Positions 34,401 through 44,274 are shown, numbered from the stretch's first letter. The stretch: 64,000 nt of DNA from Lachnospiraceae bacterium (GCA_024681795.1 JAILAD010000085.1:1-64000), one strand, 5' to 3'. Notes: a model not told the origin generated them from the letters alone. Numbers and translations: made by a program.

Positions 34401-36260
34401 TTACGGATTTCCTCTTCCGGTACCCGGCTTCGAATCCGTTGTGACGGTGGTATCGTATTCCACGAATTTACCGTTTTCAAGTCTCCTGTAAGTTACCGTA
34501 ACCTCCGCACCGGAAGGATATGATGCCAGATACTGCATCAGTTCCTGCGTGCTGACAACCGATTCCCCTTCAAACTCGGTAATGATATCGCCCTTCTTAA
34601 TTCCGGCAAGATCTGCGGGGCTTCCGGGAGTAACACTCGTTACATAAATTCCTTCCGGAATCGGGAGACCGTCGTTGGTGGTCAGACCGCCTTTTACCGT
34701 TGCACCCGAAATACCGAAATAAGACTGCTGCTCTTCCGGCAGTTCCTGAAGTTCTTTCTTTTCAATCAGAGTCTGAATAATCGGTCTTGCAGTATTAATC
34801 GGAATGGCATATCCCATACCTTCTACTACGGAACCGCCGAGTTTGTTGGAGTTAATACCGATCAGTTCACCCTTCATGTTAAGAAGTGCACCGCCCGAGT
34901 TACCGGGGTTAATTGCCGCATCCGTCTGAATGAAACGTCCCGTATATCCTTTTTCGGTGGTAACCTCTCTGTCAAGTGCGGAAATAATACCGGTTGTAAC
35001 GGACTGTCCGTATCCAAGCGCGTTACCGATTGCCACGCAGGACTCTCCGACCACAAGTTTGTCGGAATCACCGACTGTCGCCAGTTTGATGGCCTCTTTG
35101 GTCTTGGCGCCGAGAGAGTTAATGTCAATTGTTATAACGGCAAGGTCGGAAGATACCTTCTTTCCTTTTACGACCGCATTGGCAGTGGAAGCATCACAGA
35201 ACTGTACCGTGATTTCTTTCGCACCCTCCACAACGTGATAGTTTGTTGCGATAAACAGATCTTCTTCGTTCCTACCGACGATAACACCGGTACCGCTGGC
35301 CGGTACTTCCTGTGTATATCCGTAATAACTGTAATCTACCAGAGTATTGATAATGACGATTGCGGGCATACATTCCTCCGCAACTTCCGGAACCGTCATG
35401 TCTCCGGTGACATTGATAGCGGTAATTTCATTATTTCCGCCCGCTACTAAAACCCCGGATTCGGAGGGATTCTCGGAAGGATTTTCCGACGGAACCTCTG
35501 AGGCAATCTGTGACGGAACCTGACTTGTCACAACACCCGGATTATTTCCTCCCCTTGCAGGGAAAAGATGTGTCAAAAGTACGATGACTCCGCCGGCTAC
35601 CAGACCGAATACAAGTCCAAGCGCCGCCGTCATCAATATTTTCACAAAGAAATTCGGGCCTTTTTTCTTCATTTTTTCATCATCGCCCGAAGACGGGGAA
35701 TTGGTTGCAGCCGTGTACTGTGTCTGTCCCGAAGGTACCGAAGGCTGCACGGATGAAGTTCCGGGATTCGGCTTCGGTCCCGGCTGTCCCGCCTGCTGCA
35801 TTGCTTCCGCATTTGAAAAAGGAGCAGCTGCCGCTTCCGGTCTTGTAAACTGCCTCTCCGTTGCTACCGGCTGGGGCATGGGCTGTCTTTGCATAACAGG
35901 CTGTACCGGAACGGTCTGCTGTGTACGCTGCTGTACCACGGCAGGCTGGGGTGCAGGTGTATTCTGCTGCATTACCGGCTGGGGTGCAGGGACACTCTGC
36001 TGCACTACCGGCTGGGGTGCCGGGGCACTCTGCTGCACTACCGGCTGAGGTGCAGGAGCACTTTGCTGCACTACCGGCTGGGGTACAGGTGTACTCTGCT
36101 GCATTACCGGCTGAGGTGCCGGCTGCGGCTGACTGTATTCATTGTTTACATATCGGTTTCCGCTATTTACGGAATCCACGTAAGTTACCGTCTGATGACG
36201 TTCCGGTGCGGGAACGGTTACCTGTCCCGAATTCACATTGTTCATTTCATTTTCATTCAT
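34401..36260 (-). CDS. HtrA/DegP-family S1C serine protease
   Basis: 619 residues. The N-terminal cytoplasmic part is dominated by 11-residue Gln/Pro/Ala repeats (45-111), then one membrane helix (205-231), a Ser-Glu-Asn-Pro linker, a trypsin-like protease domain with triad His342, Asp372, Ser455 (GNSGGA), and a PDZ domain (about 520-600, with YFGISGATVKGG before it). HtrA proteases degrade or refold misfolded envelope proteins. Start at 36260 because AAAAGGAG lies nine bases upstream; a closer ATG would touch the ribosome site. It lies between clpX and the glycosyltransferase gene, and may have its own regulation. Confidence 0.92.
   Translation of the reverse strand: MNENEMNNVNSGQVTVPAPERHQTVTYVDSVNSGNRYVNNEYSQPQPAPQPVMQQSTPVPQPVVQQSAPAPQPVVQQSAPAPQPVVQQSVPAPQPVMQQNTPAPQPAVVQQRTQQTVPVQPVMQRQPMPQPVATERQFTRPEAAAAPFSNAEAMQQAGQPGPKPNPGTSSVQPSVPSGQTQYTAATNSPSSGDDEKMKKKGPNFFVKILMTAALGLVFGLVAGGVIVLLTHLFPARGGNNPGVVTSQVPSQIASEVPSENPSENPSESGVLVAGGNNEITAINVTGDMTVPEVAEECMPAIVIINTLVDYSYYGYTQEVPASGTGVIVGRNEEDLFIATNYHVVEGAKEITVQFCDASTANAVVKGKKVSSDLAVITIDINSLGAKTKEAIKLATVGDSDKLVVGESCVAIGNALGYGQSVTTGIISALDREVTTEKGYTGRFIQTDAAINPGNSGGALLNMKGELIGINSNKLGGSVVEGMGYAIPINTARPIIQTLIEKKELQELPEEQQSYFGISGATVKGGLTTNDGLPIPEGIYVTSVTPGSPADLAGIKKGDIITEFEGESVVSTQELMQYLASYPSGAEVTVTYRRLENGKFVEYDTTVTTDSKPGTGRGNP
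35937..36128 (-). repeat. 33-bp coding repeats in the HtrA N-terminus
   Basis: Five-and-a-half copies of an 11-residue unit (PQPVVQQSAPA and variants), DNA units near-identical. Located in the predicted cytoplasmic extension. Likely length-variable. Confidence 0.9.
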
Positions 36261-36349
36261 GAAACTCATCTCCTTTTTGAAAATCCTTTTACACACTGAA
36301 TCTTACAAACGCTTTGTGAAAAAAATATGTTCTTTTTTCGAAAAAATAA

Positions 36350-37468
36350 TTATTTCTGTTCCGAATCTTTTTCCGGATTTATTCCGAAATTTGTTTCCGA
36401 ATTTGTTTCCTGATTCGTTTCCGGCTTCCCTTCGGTACGTTTTACCTGTTTCCGGATATTTCTTCCCGCTCTCTCTTCCGAAGAAATACCGTATCCGCTG
36501 TACGGGTCAATGGAAGATGTGGCGTTTCTGATATTTTTCTTCAGCCAGTACTCCCGGTTGGTTGTAAACTTTAATACCCATTTTTCGGGTAATTTCCTGT
36601 AATTCTTTCCGAGTTTGTATCCGATAAACTTGTATCCGCAGGTAATTAAAAATCCCGGGATTTTGAAAAATTTCTTCTTTACCCTCAGGTACTGAAGCGT
36701 CTTCTTTACCAGCTTCTTTCCCTCCTTTGTGGAAGGAACCGCATCAAATACTTCGGGATGCTCTGCCTGCGATACCCCGAGATCGAAATTGCGGTGAAAC
36801 TGCTCCATATTGGTATAATGATGCGAGTGGATAACCTCCGCTTCCGCAACATAGGCAATTCTGTATCCTTCCTGAATTGCCCTGGCCGCAAAAAGCATAT
36901 CTTCATTGAAGAGCGTATACTTTACGAACCCGCCGAGTTTATCGTAAATATCCCGTCTGTATGCCGCACAGACATTAGAGAAGAAGTAGGTCTTGATGCC
37001 CATGGAATTTAAATCCCCGATGGATTTAATCCGGCTCTCCTTCGGATAATTGAAATTCCTGGTAAAACCCTCGATTACGCCGGCATTCTCTCTCGGGACC
37101 TGTCTCGCATAGGCAAAATCCGCTTTGTCCTCCAGAATCGGTGCAATCAGATTTTCAATCAGACGCGTATTCTTCGGAATTGCATCATCCGTCATGCAGA
37201 TAAAAATATCCGCATCCGATTTTTTAACGCCCTCTCTTCTGGTCAGCCCGTGATCGAATTCCATCTTGGAAATATGCGTAACGGATACGTTATGATCCAG
37301 CTCAAACTGCTTTCCAAACTGAATCCCGGAAAAATATCTTTCCTCCGTATTCATGATAATAATCTTACGGATCGGGTAACTCTGGCGTTCGAGTTTCTCT
37401 ATTAACTTGATGAATTCCTGCTTCGGTTTGTAAGTAGGAATGATGACATCCACTGTTTTCCGTTCCAT
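36350..37468 (-). CDS. Family 2 glycosyltransferase (rhamnosyltransferase-like)
   Basis: 372 residues with a GT-A fold: VDVIIPTYKP at the start, the metal site CMTDDA around residue 90, and an acceptor-side segment TLFNEDMLFAARA. It transfers a sugar from a nucleotide donor in the cytoplasm; the similarity to rhamnosyltransferases fits the rfb genes of the locus but the donor is not certain. The last 25 residues consist of 4-residue TNxE units, encoded by a six-copy 12-bp tandem repeat. AAAAAGGA precedes the ATG. A hairpin separates it from the LCP gene. Confidence 0.9.
   Translation of the reverse strand: MERKTVDVIIPTYKPKQEFIKLIEKLERQSYPIRKIIIMNTEERYFSGIQFGKQFELDHNVSVTHISKMEFDHGLTRREGVKKSDADIFICMTDDAIPKNTRLIENLIAPILEDKADFAYARQVPRENAGVIEGFTRNFNYPKESRIKSIGDLNSMGIKTYFFSNVCAAYRRDIYDKLGGFVKYTLFNEDMLFAARAIQEGYRIAYVAEAEVIHSHHYTNMEQFHRNFDLGVSQAEHPEVFDAVPSTKEGKKLVKKTLQYLRVKKKFFKIPGFLITCGYKFIGYKLGKNYRKLPEKWVLKFTTNREYWLKKNIRNATSSIDPYSGYGISSEERAGRNIRKQVKRTEGKPETNQETNSETNFGINPEKDSEQK
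36359..36430 (-). repeat. Six 12-bp tandem repeats at the glycosyltransferase 3' end
   Basis: Units begin TTCCG and repeat every 12 bp, encoding near-repeats of xETN. The same core TTTCCG-NN-TTTG also occurs in the gaps at 42494-42547 and 53385-53417. Confidence 0.88.
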
Positions 37469-37492
37469 GAGCGAATCCTTTTTAAAATGTTA

Positions 37493-37518
37493 AAGGGGAT
37501 TACTTTCGCAATCCCCTT
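37493..37518 (-). terminator. Hairpin between LCP and glycosyltransferase genes
   Basis: AAGGGGATT/AATCCCCTT stem of 9 bp with an 8-base loop. The following minus-strand bases are TAACATTTT, a weak T-run, so termination may be partial. Confidence 0.55.
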
Positions 37519-37557
37519 CATTTTACTCTATTCCTGTCAGTAAATGCAAACTTTTTC

Positions 37558-38676
37558 CTATCTTCCGACATACGGGCTTGTGTCCGCATGAATCTTTTCA
37601 CTGTAATTTACGACATCCTGTGAAGGAGTGTACTCTACATCCGGATAGAAGAACTTGTGCAGTTCGATTACGTTGCTCTCCAAATCAATCGGAACAACGC
37701 AGCTTCCCTTGGAACCGATCATACCGGTCGTTAATCCGTCGCTGAACGGGAATCCGGTCGTGCTCACAATCTTGTACTGTCCGATTTCGGAAATTCTGGA
37801 AACCAGATCTTCAAATTTGAAATTGGTTGCTATCAGAGGGAAAACATCCGTCGTTAACTGGTTTAACTGCGTCGGATTCATCTTCTGTGCCTTCAGCATA
37901 ATCTGCTGCAAAACGGCTCTCTGACGCTCGGTACGCTGGAAGTCGCTGCCGATATAACGGATACGGCAGTATGCAAGTGCCTGCTGTCCGTTCAGTGTCT
38001 GCATACCGGGCTTGGTAACCGGTGTATAGTCGGTAATTAATTTATGAGGATCTTCCTCCGTTGCATAGATGGAAGCCTGATAGTTGTTCAAATGGGAAAT
38101 CTCGTTTTCCTGTACGTCGATATCCACACCGCCAACCGCATCAACGGCACTGATAACACCCTGGAAACCTACGGTAATAAAGCTCTGGATATTTAAATCC
38201 AGGTTCATATTCAGCATGTTGATTGCCTGCTCGTATCCGCCCATTGCATATGCGGAGTTACACTTGTTGTAAGTATCGTTTCCGACATTCAGATAGGTAT
38301 CACGATAAACGGAAGCAAGTCTGATTTCCTTCGTATCCTCGTTGATGGAACAAACCATAATCGTATCGGTACGTGTTGACTTGGAAAGATCCGCTTTCTT
38401 CTCTCTTGCATCTACACCGAAAAATGCAATCTCGGTATGATTCAGGAGTTTCTCGTTCGTCTCGTATTCTTCCTTTACACCGGCATTAACGGAAATATCT
38501 TCGGAATTTAATTCGAAATTCTTGATACCGGTCTTTTTGTTCGTAGTCTTTATAACGATTACAAGCGCAACGATTGCCACTACCAAAGCAAGAAGTTCAA
38601 CAACCAGTAACGCTATTTTTCTCTTTTTGAATTTTCGTTTCGGCGGTCTTTTCTTAGAGCCTGCACCTGAAGCCAT
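37558..38676 (-). CDS. LytR-CpsA-Psr (LCP) family ligase
   Basis: 372 residues. A short basic cytoplasmic tail, one membrane helix (VVELLALVVAIVALVIVI) and an extracellular LCP domain. Conserved residues appear in FFGVDAR, STRTDTIMV, SVYRDTYL and the Arg-rich helix in RTERQRAVLQ. LCP enzymes attach lipid-linked polysaccharide to peptidoglycan, which fits its place at the end of the polysaccharide locus. Start at 38676 with GGGAGG ten bases upstream; an earlier in-frame start would lack a ribosome site. Its own promoter lies 57 bp upstream. Confidence 0.92.
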   Translation of the reverse strand: MASGAGSKKRPPKRKFKKRKIALLVVELLALVVAIVALVIVIKTTNKKTGIKNFELNSEDISVNAGVKEEYETNEKLLNHTEIAFFGVDAREKKADLSKSTRTDTIMVCSINEDTKEIRLASVYRDTYLNVGNDTYNKCNSAYAMGGYEQAINMLNMNLDLNIQSFITVGFQGVISAVDAVGGVDIDVQENEISHLNNYQASIYATEEDPHKLITDYTPVTKPGMQTLNGQQALAYCRIRYIGSDFQRTERQRAVLQQIMLKAQKMNPTQLNQLTTDVFPLIATNFKFEDLVSRISEIGQYKIVSTTGFPFSDGLTTGMIGSKGSCVVPIDLESNVIELHKFFYPDVEYTPSQDVVNYSEKIHADTSPYVGR

Positions 38677-38732
38677 TTTCTGATATCCTCCCGTGAATAT
38701 GATATGCCCCTTTCGCATAAACACACGAATAT

Positions 38733-38761
38733 ATTTTACTCCCCTTTTACTCTTCTGTAAA
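38733..38761 (-). promoter_or_regulatory. Promoter of the LCP gene
   Basis: TTTACA (38756-38761) and TAAAAT (38733-38738) with 17-bp spacing on the minus strand. Confidence 0.78.
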
Positions 38762-38801
38762 GAAGAAACTTTCGCCGAAAAATCAAGGGAAAAACCGTCT
38801 T

Positions 38802-40202
38802 TTAATATGCATTCTTGTTAATAAATCCCTTAAAAATCGTCAGGAACATAATCTTGATATCGAACGTAAAACTCCAGTTTTCGATATAGTAAATATCATA
38901 TTCGATTCGCTTGTAAATGGACGTATCGCCTCTGTATCCGTTTACCTGCGCCCAGCCCGTAAGACCGGGACGAACCTGGTGTTTGATCATGTAGCGGGGA
39001 ATCTCTTCCTTGAATTTTTCCACCCACTGCGGTCTTTCCGGACGCGGACCGACCAAAGACATGTCTCCCTTCAGGATGTTGAAAAACTGCGGTACCTCGT
39101 CCATACTCGTTTTTCGCAGGAATTTGCCGAATTTGGTCACGCGTTCATCATCCTTCGTTGTCCATCCTTTTGCTTCGTCCTCCTCCGTCTGCTTACGCAT
39201 GGTCCGGAATTTATACATTTCGAATTCCTTATTGTGAAGACCGACTCTCGTCTGTTTAAAAATGACTTCGCCCCCGTCTCCTGCTTTTATGGCAATTGCG
39301 GAAACCAGCATGACCGGCGAAAAAATCACAATCGCAACCAGGGAACCTATGATATCCACGATTCTCTTAATAACAAGATTAAACGTATTGGTAAGAGGAA
39401 CACGCCGGATATTGATTACAGGCAGTCCCTGAAGGTCCTCCGTATACGGATTCGAAGGAATGACGGAATTGTAGTCCGGAATAAATTTGGTGTGAACACC
39501 GAATTTCTCGCACAGATTCACGATTCCCTCAAGTTTGTCGTAATCCGAAAGCGAGAGCGTAATTCCGATTTCGTCCATTTTATTCTCCGGAAGAATATAC
39601 TGAAGGTTTCCGATTCCGCCAAGGACCTTGATTCCGCGGTAAAGCGTTCCGGCAGGGATTTTATCATCCAGAATTCCGCATACCATATACCCCCACTCGG
39701 GATTGGCAAGCAGTCTGTCAATATATCCTTCTGTAGCCCTTGAATATCCGACCAGCAGAATATGTTTGATATTGTAACCGCGTTTGCGGATGGATCTTAA
39801 CGCAACCCTTAAAATCTTGCGGACAATCAGCATCGTAAAGATGTTGATTCCGAAGAATACAAAAATCATGGAACGTGAGAAGTTCGGCTCGTTGACAATA
39901 TATAACGCCACGAAGAACAAAACGAGTCCCAGAATATTGGCCCTTACAACGTCCACCGCCTCTTTCCAGGGAGACGAAAACCGCTTGGAACGGTAAAGAT
40001 TCATCATCCAGTAAAGAAGAAGGTAACCGGGCACAATGAAATAAAGCGCCGTAAAATAGGTCTCCATGGGAAGGACACCTTTTCCCGGCTCTGCAAACAG
40101 AATGATACGAATGTACCAGGCCGCAATATAGGAAATGGCCGTAATCATGGCGTCAAGAACGACATGAAGACGATTGAAATATGTCTGATTATCCTTAATC
40201 AA
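38802..40202 (-). CDS. Polyprenyl-phosphate sugar phosphotransferase (WcaJ/WbaP type)
   Basis: 466 residues. The N-terminal half holds about five membrane helices and a Rossmann-like region; the C-terminal bacterial sugar transferase domain has FKQTRVG, YKFRTMR, DEVPQFFNILKGDMSLVGPRPE and TGWAQV motifs. It adds the first sugar-1-phosphate to undecaprenyl phosphate to start the repeat unit. The start is TTG with AGGAG nine bases upstream, as no in-frame ATG fits. First transferase of the chain; glucose or galactose are the common substrates but not proven here. Confidence 0.93.
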   Translation of the reverse strand: MIKDNQTYFNRLHVVLDAMITAISYIAAWYIRIILFAEPGKGVLPMETYFTALYFIVPGYLLLYWMMNLYRSKRFSSPWKEAVDVVRANILGLVLFFVALYIVNEPNFSRSMIFVFFGINIFTMLIVRKILRVALRSIRKRGYNIKHILLVGYSRATEGYIDRLLANPEWGYMVCGILDDKIPAGTLYRGIKVLGGIGNLQYILPENKMDEIGITLSLSDYDKLEGIVNLCEKFGVHTKFIPDYNSVIPSNPYTEDLQGLPVINIRRVPLTNTFNLVIKRIVDIIGSLVAIVIFSPVMLVSAIAIKAGDGGEVIFKQTRVGLHNKEFEMYKFRTMRKQTEEDEAKGWTTKDDERVTKFGKFLRKTSMDEVPQFFNILKGDMSLVGPRPERPQWVEKFKEEIPRYMIKHQVRPGLTGWAQVNGYRGDTSIYKRIEYDIYYIENWSFTFDIKIMFLTIFKGFINKNAY

Positions 40203-40214
40203 ATTTCCATTCTC

Positions 40215-41186
40215 CTAAAAATTGAACACTCTTCTAAGCGTTCCCACAATCATTTCCCACTGGATTTCAAAAGAGCGGGACATCATTTTGGGGGTAAAAT
40301 TAACTTTGTTTTCCATGGCATCCGAGGTTTTGATAAATTCCTTTCCTTCCCGGATTCCCTGATTATACGCGTCCAGAAGTCCTTTCTTTGCAAAGAAGGA
40401 ACGCTTGATCTGACGGCCGAGCCACATCATCGGCGCATTGATAATTTTCTGCCAGGGAAGCTGGTTTTTGTATGCCAGATAAATCGTATTCCTTGCGGAA
40501 AGTCTTACCTTGAATTCGTTATACTGTGAGCCGGAGGAGGCACTTCCCGCATGATAGCAGATTGCCGTCGGCTCATAAAAATTATAAAAACCGTACAGTT
40601 TTGCCCGGTAACCGATATCGATATCTTCCAGATAACAGAAATGCTGCTCGTCAAACAGACCGAACAGTTCAAAGCCCTGCCTTCTGTAAATCGCGGCTCC
40701 CGCACATGCCGCAAATACGTTGCTTCGGAATATGAAATCCGCAACGCTTCTGCCTTTCCCTCTCGCAAATGCCCAGCCGAGTGTGGAATAAAAATCCCCG
40801 GCATCGTCAATCAGTGTCTGATTATACATATTGACAAGCTTTGCCTGTGCCGAAAAACAGCTGGGGCGCGGCTCAATGGCATGATATAATTTTTCCACAA
40901 AATCACTTGCAACCGTGGTGTCGTTATTCAGAAGAATCACGAAAGGGGCATCCGATGCCTTGATTCCGTCATTGACGGCAGCGGAAAAACCTCCGTTGGT
41001 GCTTCTTTCGATATAATGCGCCCTCGGATAGGAATATACCAGGCTCTTCTGGCTGGCTTCCGTGGAAGCATCATCCACAACCCAGATATCGAAATCCTTC
41101 ATGGTCTGATTCTGCAGAGAATCCAGACATCCCTTCAAATATTCACTTCCGTTGTAATTCGGTATTACGATGGAAATCTGCGGCAT
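40215..41186 (-). CDS. Family 2 glycosyltransferase
   Basis: The 323-residue GT-A enzyme begins ISIVIPNYNGSEYLKGCL, with the metal-binding region LLNNDTTVASDFV and a later FYEPTAICYHAG segment. It looks like the WbbL/rhamnosyltransferase branch. The ribosome site AAAGGG overlaps the stop region of the preceding gene, 3 bp away, so it is coupled. Donor and acceptor unknown. Confidence 0.9.
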   Translation of the reverse strand: MPQISIVIPNYNGSEYLKGCLDSLQNQTMKDFDIWVVDDASTEASQKSLVYSYPRAHYIERSTNGGFSAAVNDGIKASDAPFVILLNNDTTVASDFVEKLYHAIEPRPSCFSAQAKLVNMYNQTLIDDAGDFYSTLGWAFARGKGRSVADFIFRSNVFAACAGAAIYRRQGFELFGLFDEQHFCYLEDIDIGYRAKLYGFYNFYEPTAICYHAGSASSGSQYNEFKVRLSARNTIYLAYKNQLPWQKIINAPMMWLGRQIKRSFFAKKGLLDAYNQGIREGKEFIKTSDAMENKVNFTPKMMSRSFEIQWEMIVGTLRRVFNF

Positions 41187-41189
41187 ATT

Positions 41190-42467
41190 TTAACCCTTTT
41201 TCTGCATGGGATCGTAGACGATAATATATCCCTCATCCCTGATTTTATCGGAAAACAAAAGACTTCTTTTGACTGCCTCTTCCGGTTTTAATTTACTGAC
41301 GTCTCCGACCGTGGAATCATATAATTCCTTTAACTCCGGCCGTACCTTCATGTTTCTGACATCGCCCGCCGGAATCTCCTGCTGAAGCGCAGCACGGTGA
41401 AGATATCCCGTATAACCAATCGGAAGATTTTTATAAAATACCGTTCCGTCCGCCTGCATTGCCCCTCCGCTGATGCGGCCGAGCGTATAAACAGGTCCTG
41501 CCACGGCTCCGACTTCCGGTCTGTTTGCAAAAATGTCGGGATAATAATACAGATGGTAAAATCCGTAGTGCGGAGTATCGTTTACCACAACATCCCAGCC
41601 TTTTTTCTTGCAAAAGTCCTCAATGGCTTTTTTCCCGTTTTCGTACGCATACCCTTTGGCATCCGTATTGATTGCGGTGGAAGTATCGGATACTCTCCAG
41701 TGATATAGAATTTTCGGAATATGTACCACCTGCTCCCCGTTCTCGATTGCAAAATCAGATGCCCGGAGAATCAGATCGTAATCCTGGCTTCCGTCATATT
41801 CCGGACGGAATTTCAGTTTCTTTATGACATCCTCTCTCAATACCAGAAAATGACAGATATAATTGTTGGTTAAAAGCAAATCCAGATTCAGTTTTTTCTT
41901 CCGGTTCGGTTCGAAGAAATGATGGAGATTTTCATCCGTCTTGTCTTCGTCCGAGTAAATGAACGCCGGCGAATAACGGACTGCTGCCCTTGCTACCTGA
42001 TACAGACAGTCCCGGGTCAGCACGTCGTCGTGATCCAGAAGCCCTATATAATCTCCCGTTGCCTCTTTTAACGCTTCATTGGTATTATTGGAAATACCTC
42101 TGTTACGCGGAAGTTTCACATAACGGATTCTCTCATCTTCAATGACAAGACCGGACAGCCCGGAATTCTCCGACGCATCTGCGATTATCAGTTCCCATTT
42201 CGGATAGGTCTGTCTTAACATACAGTCAATCAACTCGACAAAAAACTTTTCCTTTGTTTCGTATGCCGGAACCAGAACGCTGATTTTCGGCCCTTTTTCA
42301 TAATTAAAACCGAGCTGTTTTTCCAATTCTTCTCCCTTTGTCTCGGAGTAAGCATAATTCGGGTTGTCTTTTGAAAAAACACGCTCCGTTACGGCTACAG
42401 CCGTTTTGGCAAAGCCGTTTCTTTTATAATATCTCTTTGTCTGATTGATTCGCTGTTTAATCCCCAT
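41190..42467 (-). CDS. Family 2 glycosyltransferase
   Basis: 425 residues. After about 70 residues of preceding sequence the GT-A domain starts KISVLVPAYETKEKFFVEL, with YIGLLDHDDVL (metal site) and NNYICHFLVLRED. The N-terminal half of the 653-residue protein at 44336-46297 shows the same motif order and is a probable paralogue. Assembly of the repeat unit; donor unknown. A 12-bp tandem repeat occupies the gap before this gene. The ribosome site is weak. Confidence 0.88.
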   Translation of the reverse strand: MGIKQRINQTKRYYKRNGFAKTAVAVTERVFSKDNPNYAYSETKGEELEKQLGFNYEKGPKISVLVPAYETKEKFFVELIDCMLRQTYPKWELIIADASENSGLSGLVIEDERIRYVKLPRNRGISNNTNEALKEATGDYIGLLDHDDVLTRDCLYQVARAAVRYSPAFIYSDEDKTDENLHHFFEPNRKKKLNLDLLLTNNYICHFLVLREDVIKKLKFRPEYDGSQDYDLILRASDFAIENGEQVVHIPKILYHWRVSDTSTAINTDAKGYAYENGKKAIEDFCKKKGWDVVVNDTPHYGFYHLYYYPDIFANRPEVGAVAGPVYTLGRISGGAMQADGTVFYKNLPIGYTGYLHRAALQQEIPAGDVRNMKVRPELKELYDSTVGDVSKLKPEEAVKRSLLFSDKIRDEGYIIVYDPMQKKG

Positions 42468-42493
42468 ACCGCAGTAATCCCTCTTTGAATCCG

Positions 42494-42547
42494 ATTCCGG
42501 TTTTTATTTCCGCTTATGTTTCCGCTTTTGTTTCCGGTTTTGCTTTT
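42494..42547. repeat. 12-bp tandem microrepeat between pgm and a glycosyltransferase gene
   Basis: TTTCCG starts at 42507, 42519 and 42531, giving units TTTCCGCTTATG, TTTCCGCTTTTG and TTTCCGGTTTTG, with degenerate flanks. It lies in the 85-bp gap between the two genes. Confidence 0.85.
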
Positions 42548-42552
42548 GTATA

Positions 42553-44274
42553 TCAGATTTTGCTCTTTAACGCATCGGTCAGTGCATTTAACTGCTCATC
42601 TGCATCCTTCAGGCTCGTTCCCTTGATTCCCATGTAGAATTTGATTTTGGGCTCGGTTCCGGAAGGACGTGCGCAGCACCATGCATCATCCGTCAAATCA
42701 AAATACAGAACGTTGGAGGAAGGAAGACCTGTCGTACCTTCTTCTCCGGTTTCGTAATTCTTTCTGTAATCCTTCTTGTAATCCCTAAATTCACGCACTT
42801 TCCAGGCACCGAATTCGGTGGGAGGATTGGTGCGGAGTTTTTCCATCATCGCCGCAATTTCTTCCAGACCTTCTTTGCCCTTCTTGGAAATTGCGTACTG
42901 GGTTTCCTTGTAATATCCGTATTTCTCGTATACTTCAATCATCATATCCCAGAGAGTGATGCCGTGAACCTTGCAGTAAGAAGCAACTTCGCATAAGCAC
43001 ATAACCGCAACGATTGCATCCTTATCCCTTGCATGGGTTCCGGCAAGGCAGCCGTAGGATTCTTCCAGACCGAATACATAATTGTTGCAGCCGGTCTGCT
43101 CAAAAATCTTAATCTGCTCACCGATATATTTGAATCCGGTTAAGGTCTCGATTTCCTTCACACCGTAATTTGCGCAGATTGCTTTTGCAAGATTCGTCGT
43201 AACGATGGTGGTAACAAGTGCAGGATTTTCAGGCATTGCACCGGTTGCCTTCTTTTCCCTTAAAATATATTCCGCAATTAACATACCTGACATGTTTCCG
43301 GTAAACGGAACATACTCACCCGACTTTGTATCAAGTGCATAGATTCCGAGACGGTCGGCATCCGGGTCGGTCGCCATAACGATGTCCGCACCCTTTTCTT
43401 TTGCAAGCGCAAGTGCATAGGTAAATGCCTTGGGGTCTTCCGGATTCGGATACTCAAGTGTTGTAAAATCAGGGTCCGGAAGTTCCTGCTCGGGAACAAC
43501 ATATACATTTTTAAATCCGAGTTCCGCAAGAACACGGCGAACCGGAATGTTACCGGTACCGTGGAACGGAGTGTAAACAATTTTGATTTCCTCGGCAACC
43601 TTGGCAATTACATCGGGATGAATAATCTGTTTCTTTAACTCTTCCATGTAAAGATCGTCAATCTCTTTACCGATTACATTGTAAAGACCTTTTTCGATGG
43701 CCTCTTTTTTGTCCATGGTCTTCATGGTGTGATAATCGGTAATTGCGTTTACTTCCCCGATAATATTTACGTCGTGAGGCGGAGTTACCTGTGCGCCGTC
43801 TTCCCAGTATACCTTGTATCCGTTATACTCGGGAGGATTGTGGCTTGCCGTAACCATAACTCCGGCAATACATTTTAAAGTACGAAGTGCAAAGGAAAGT
43901 TCCGGGGTCGGACGAAGTGCATCAAACACATAGGTTTTAATTCCGTTTGCAGCGAGGCAGAGTGCCGTTTCATCCGCAAACTCGGGAGACATTCTTCTGT
44001 TATCGTATGAAATTGCAACGCCTCTTTCGGCACCGTTATGTTTCAGTACATAATTTGCAAGTCCCTGGGAAGCCTTTCTTACGGTATAACTGTTCATACG
44101 GTTGCATCCTGCACCGATAACGCCGCGAAGTCCGCCGGTACCGAACTCCAGATCCTTATAAAAACGATCCTCGACCTCCTTTTCGTCATTGCGGATTGCA
44201 AGGAGTTCCTCCTTCGTTTTGGCATCAAAATAATCATCATTCAACCAAAATTCAAACTGTTCTCTGTAGCCCAT
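42553..44274 (-). CDS. pgcA: Phosphoglucomutase / phosphomannomutase
   Basis: The 573-residue alpha-D-phosphohexomutase has the active-site serine Ser144 in GVMVTASHNP, a metal loop DPDADRLG, a sugar-binding loop with GLEESYG, and the phosphate-binding RPSGTEPKIKFY. It interconverts glucose 6-phosphate and glucose 1-phosphate, which feeds RfbA in the same locus; it may also use mannose. Size matches Firmicute PgcA. The ATG at 44274 has AAGGAG seven bases upstream; a GTG two codons earlier is less likely. Confidence 0.93.
   Translation of the reverse strand: MGYREQFEFWLNDDYFDAKTKEELLAIRNDEKEVEDRFYKDLEFGTGGLRGVIGAGCNRMNSYTVRKASQGLANYVLKHNGAERGVAISYDNRRMSPEFADETALCLAANGIKTYVFDALRPTPELSFALRTLKCIAGVMVTASHNPPEYNGYKVYWEDGAQVTPPHDVNIIGEVNAITDYHTMKTMDKKEAIEKGLYNVIGKEIDDLYMEELKKQIIHPDVIAKVAEEIKIVYTPFHGTGNIPVRRVLAELGFKNVYVVPEQELPDPDFTTLEYPNPEDPKAFTYALALAKEKGADIVMATDPDADRLGIYALDTKSGEYVPFTGNMSGMLIAEYILREKKATGAMPENPALVTTIVTTNLAKAICANYGVKEIETLTGFKYIGEQIKIFEQTGCNNYVFGLEESYGCLAGTHARDKDAIVAVMCLCEVASYCKVHGITLWDMMIEVYEKYGYYKETQYAISKKGKEGLEEIAAMMEKLRTNPPTEFGAWKVREFRDYKKDYRKNYETGEEGTTGLPSSNVLYFDLTDDAWCCARPSGTEPKIKFYMGIKGTSLKDADEQLNALTDALKSKI

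Noticed and set aside
38979-39743. Plus-strand ORF of 254 residues
   Set aside because: Shadow within the polyprenyl-phosphate sugar transferase; no ribosome site and codon use opposite to neighbours.
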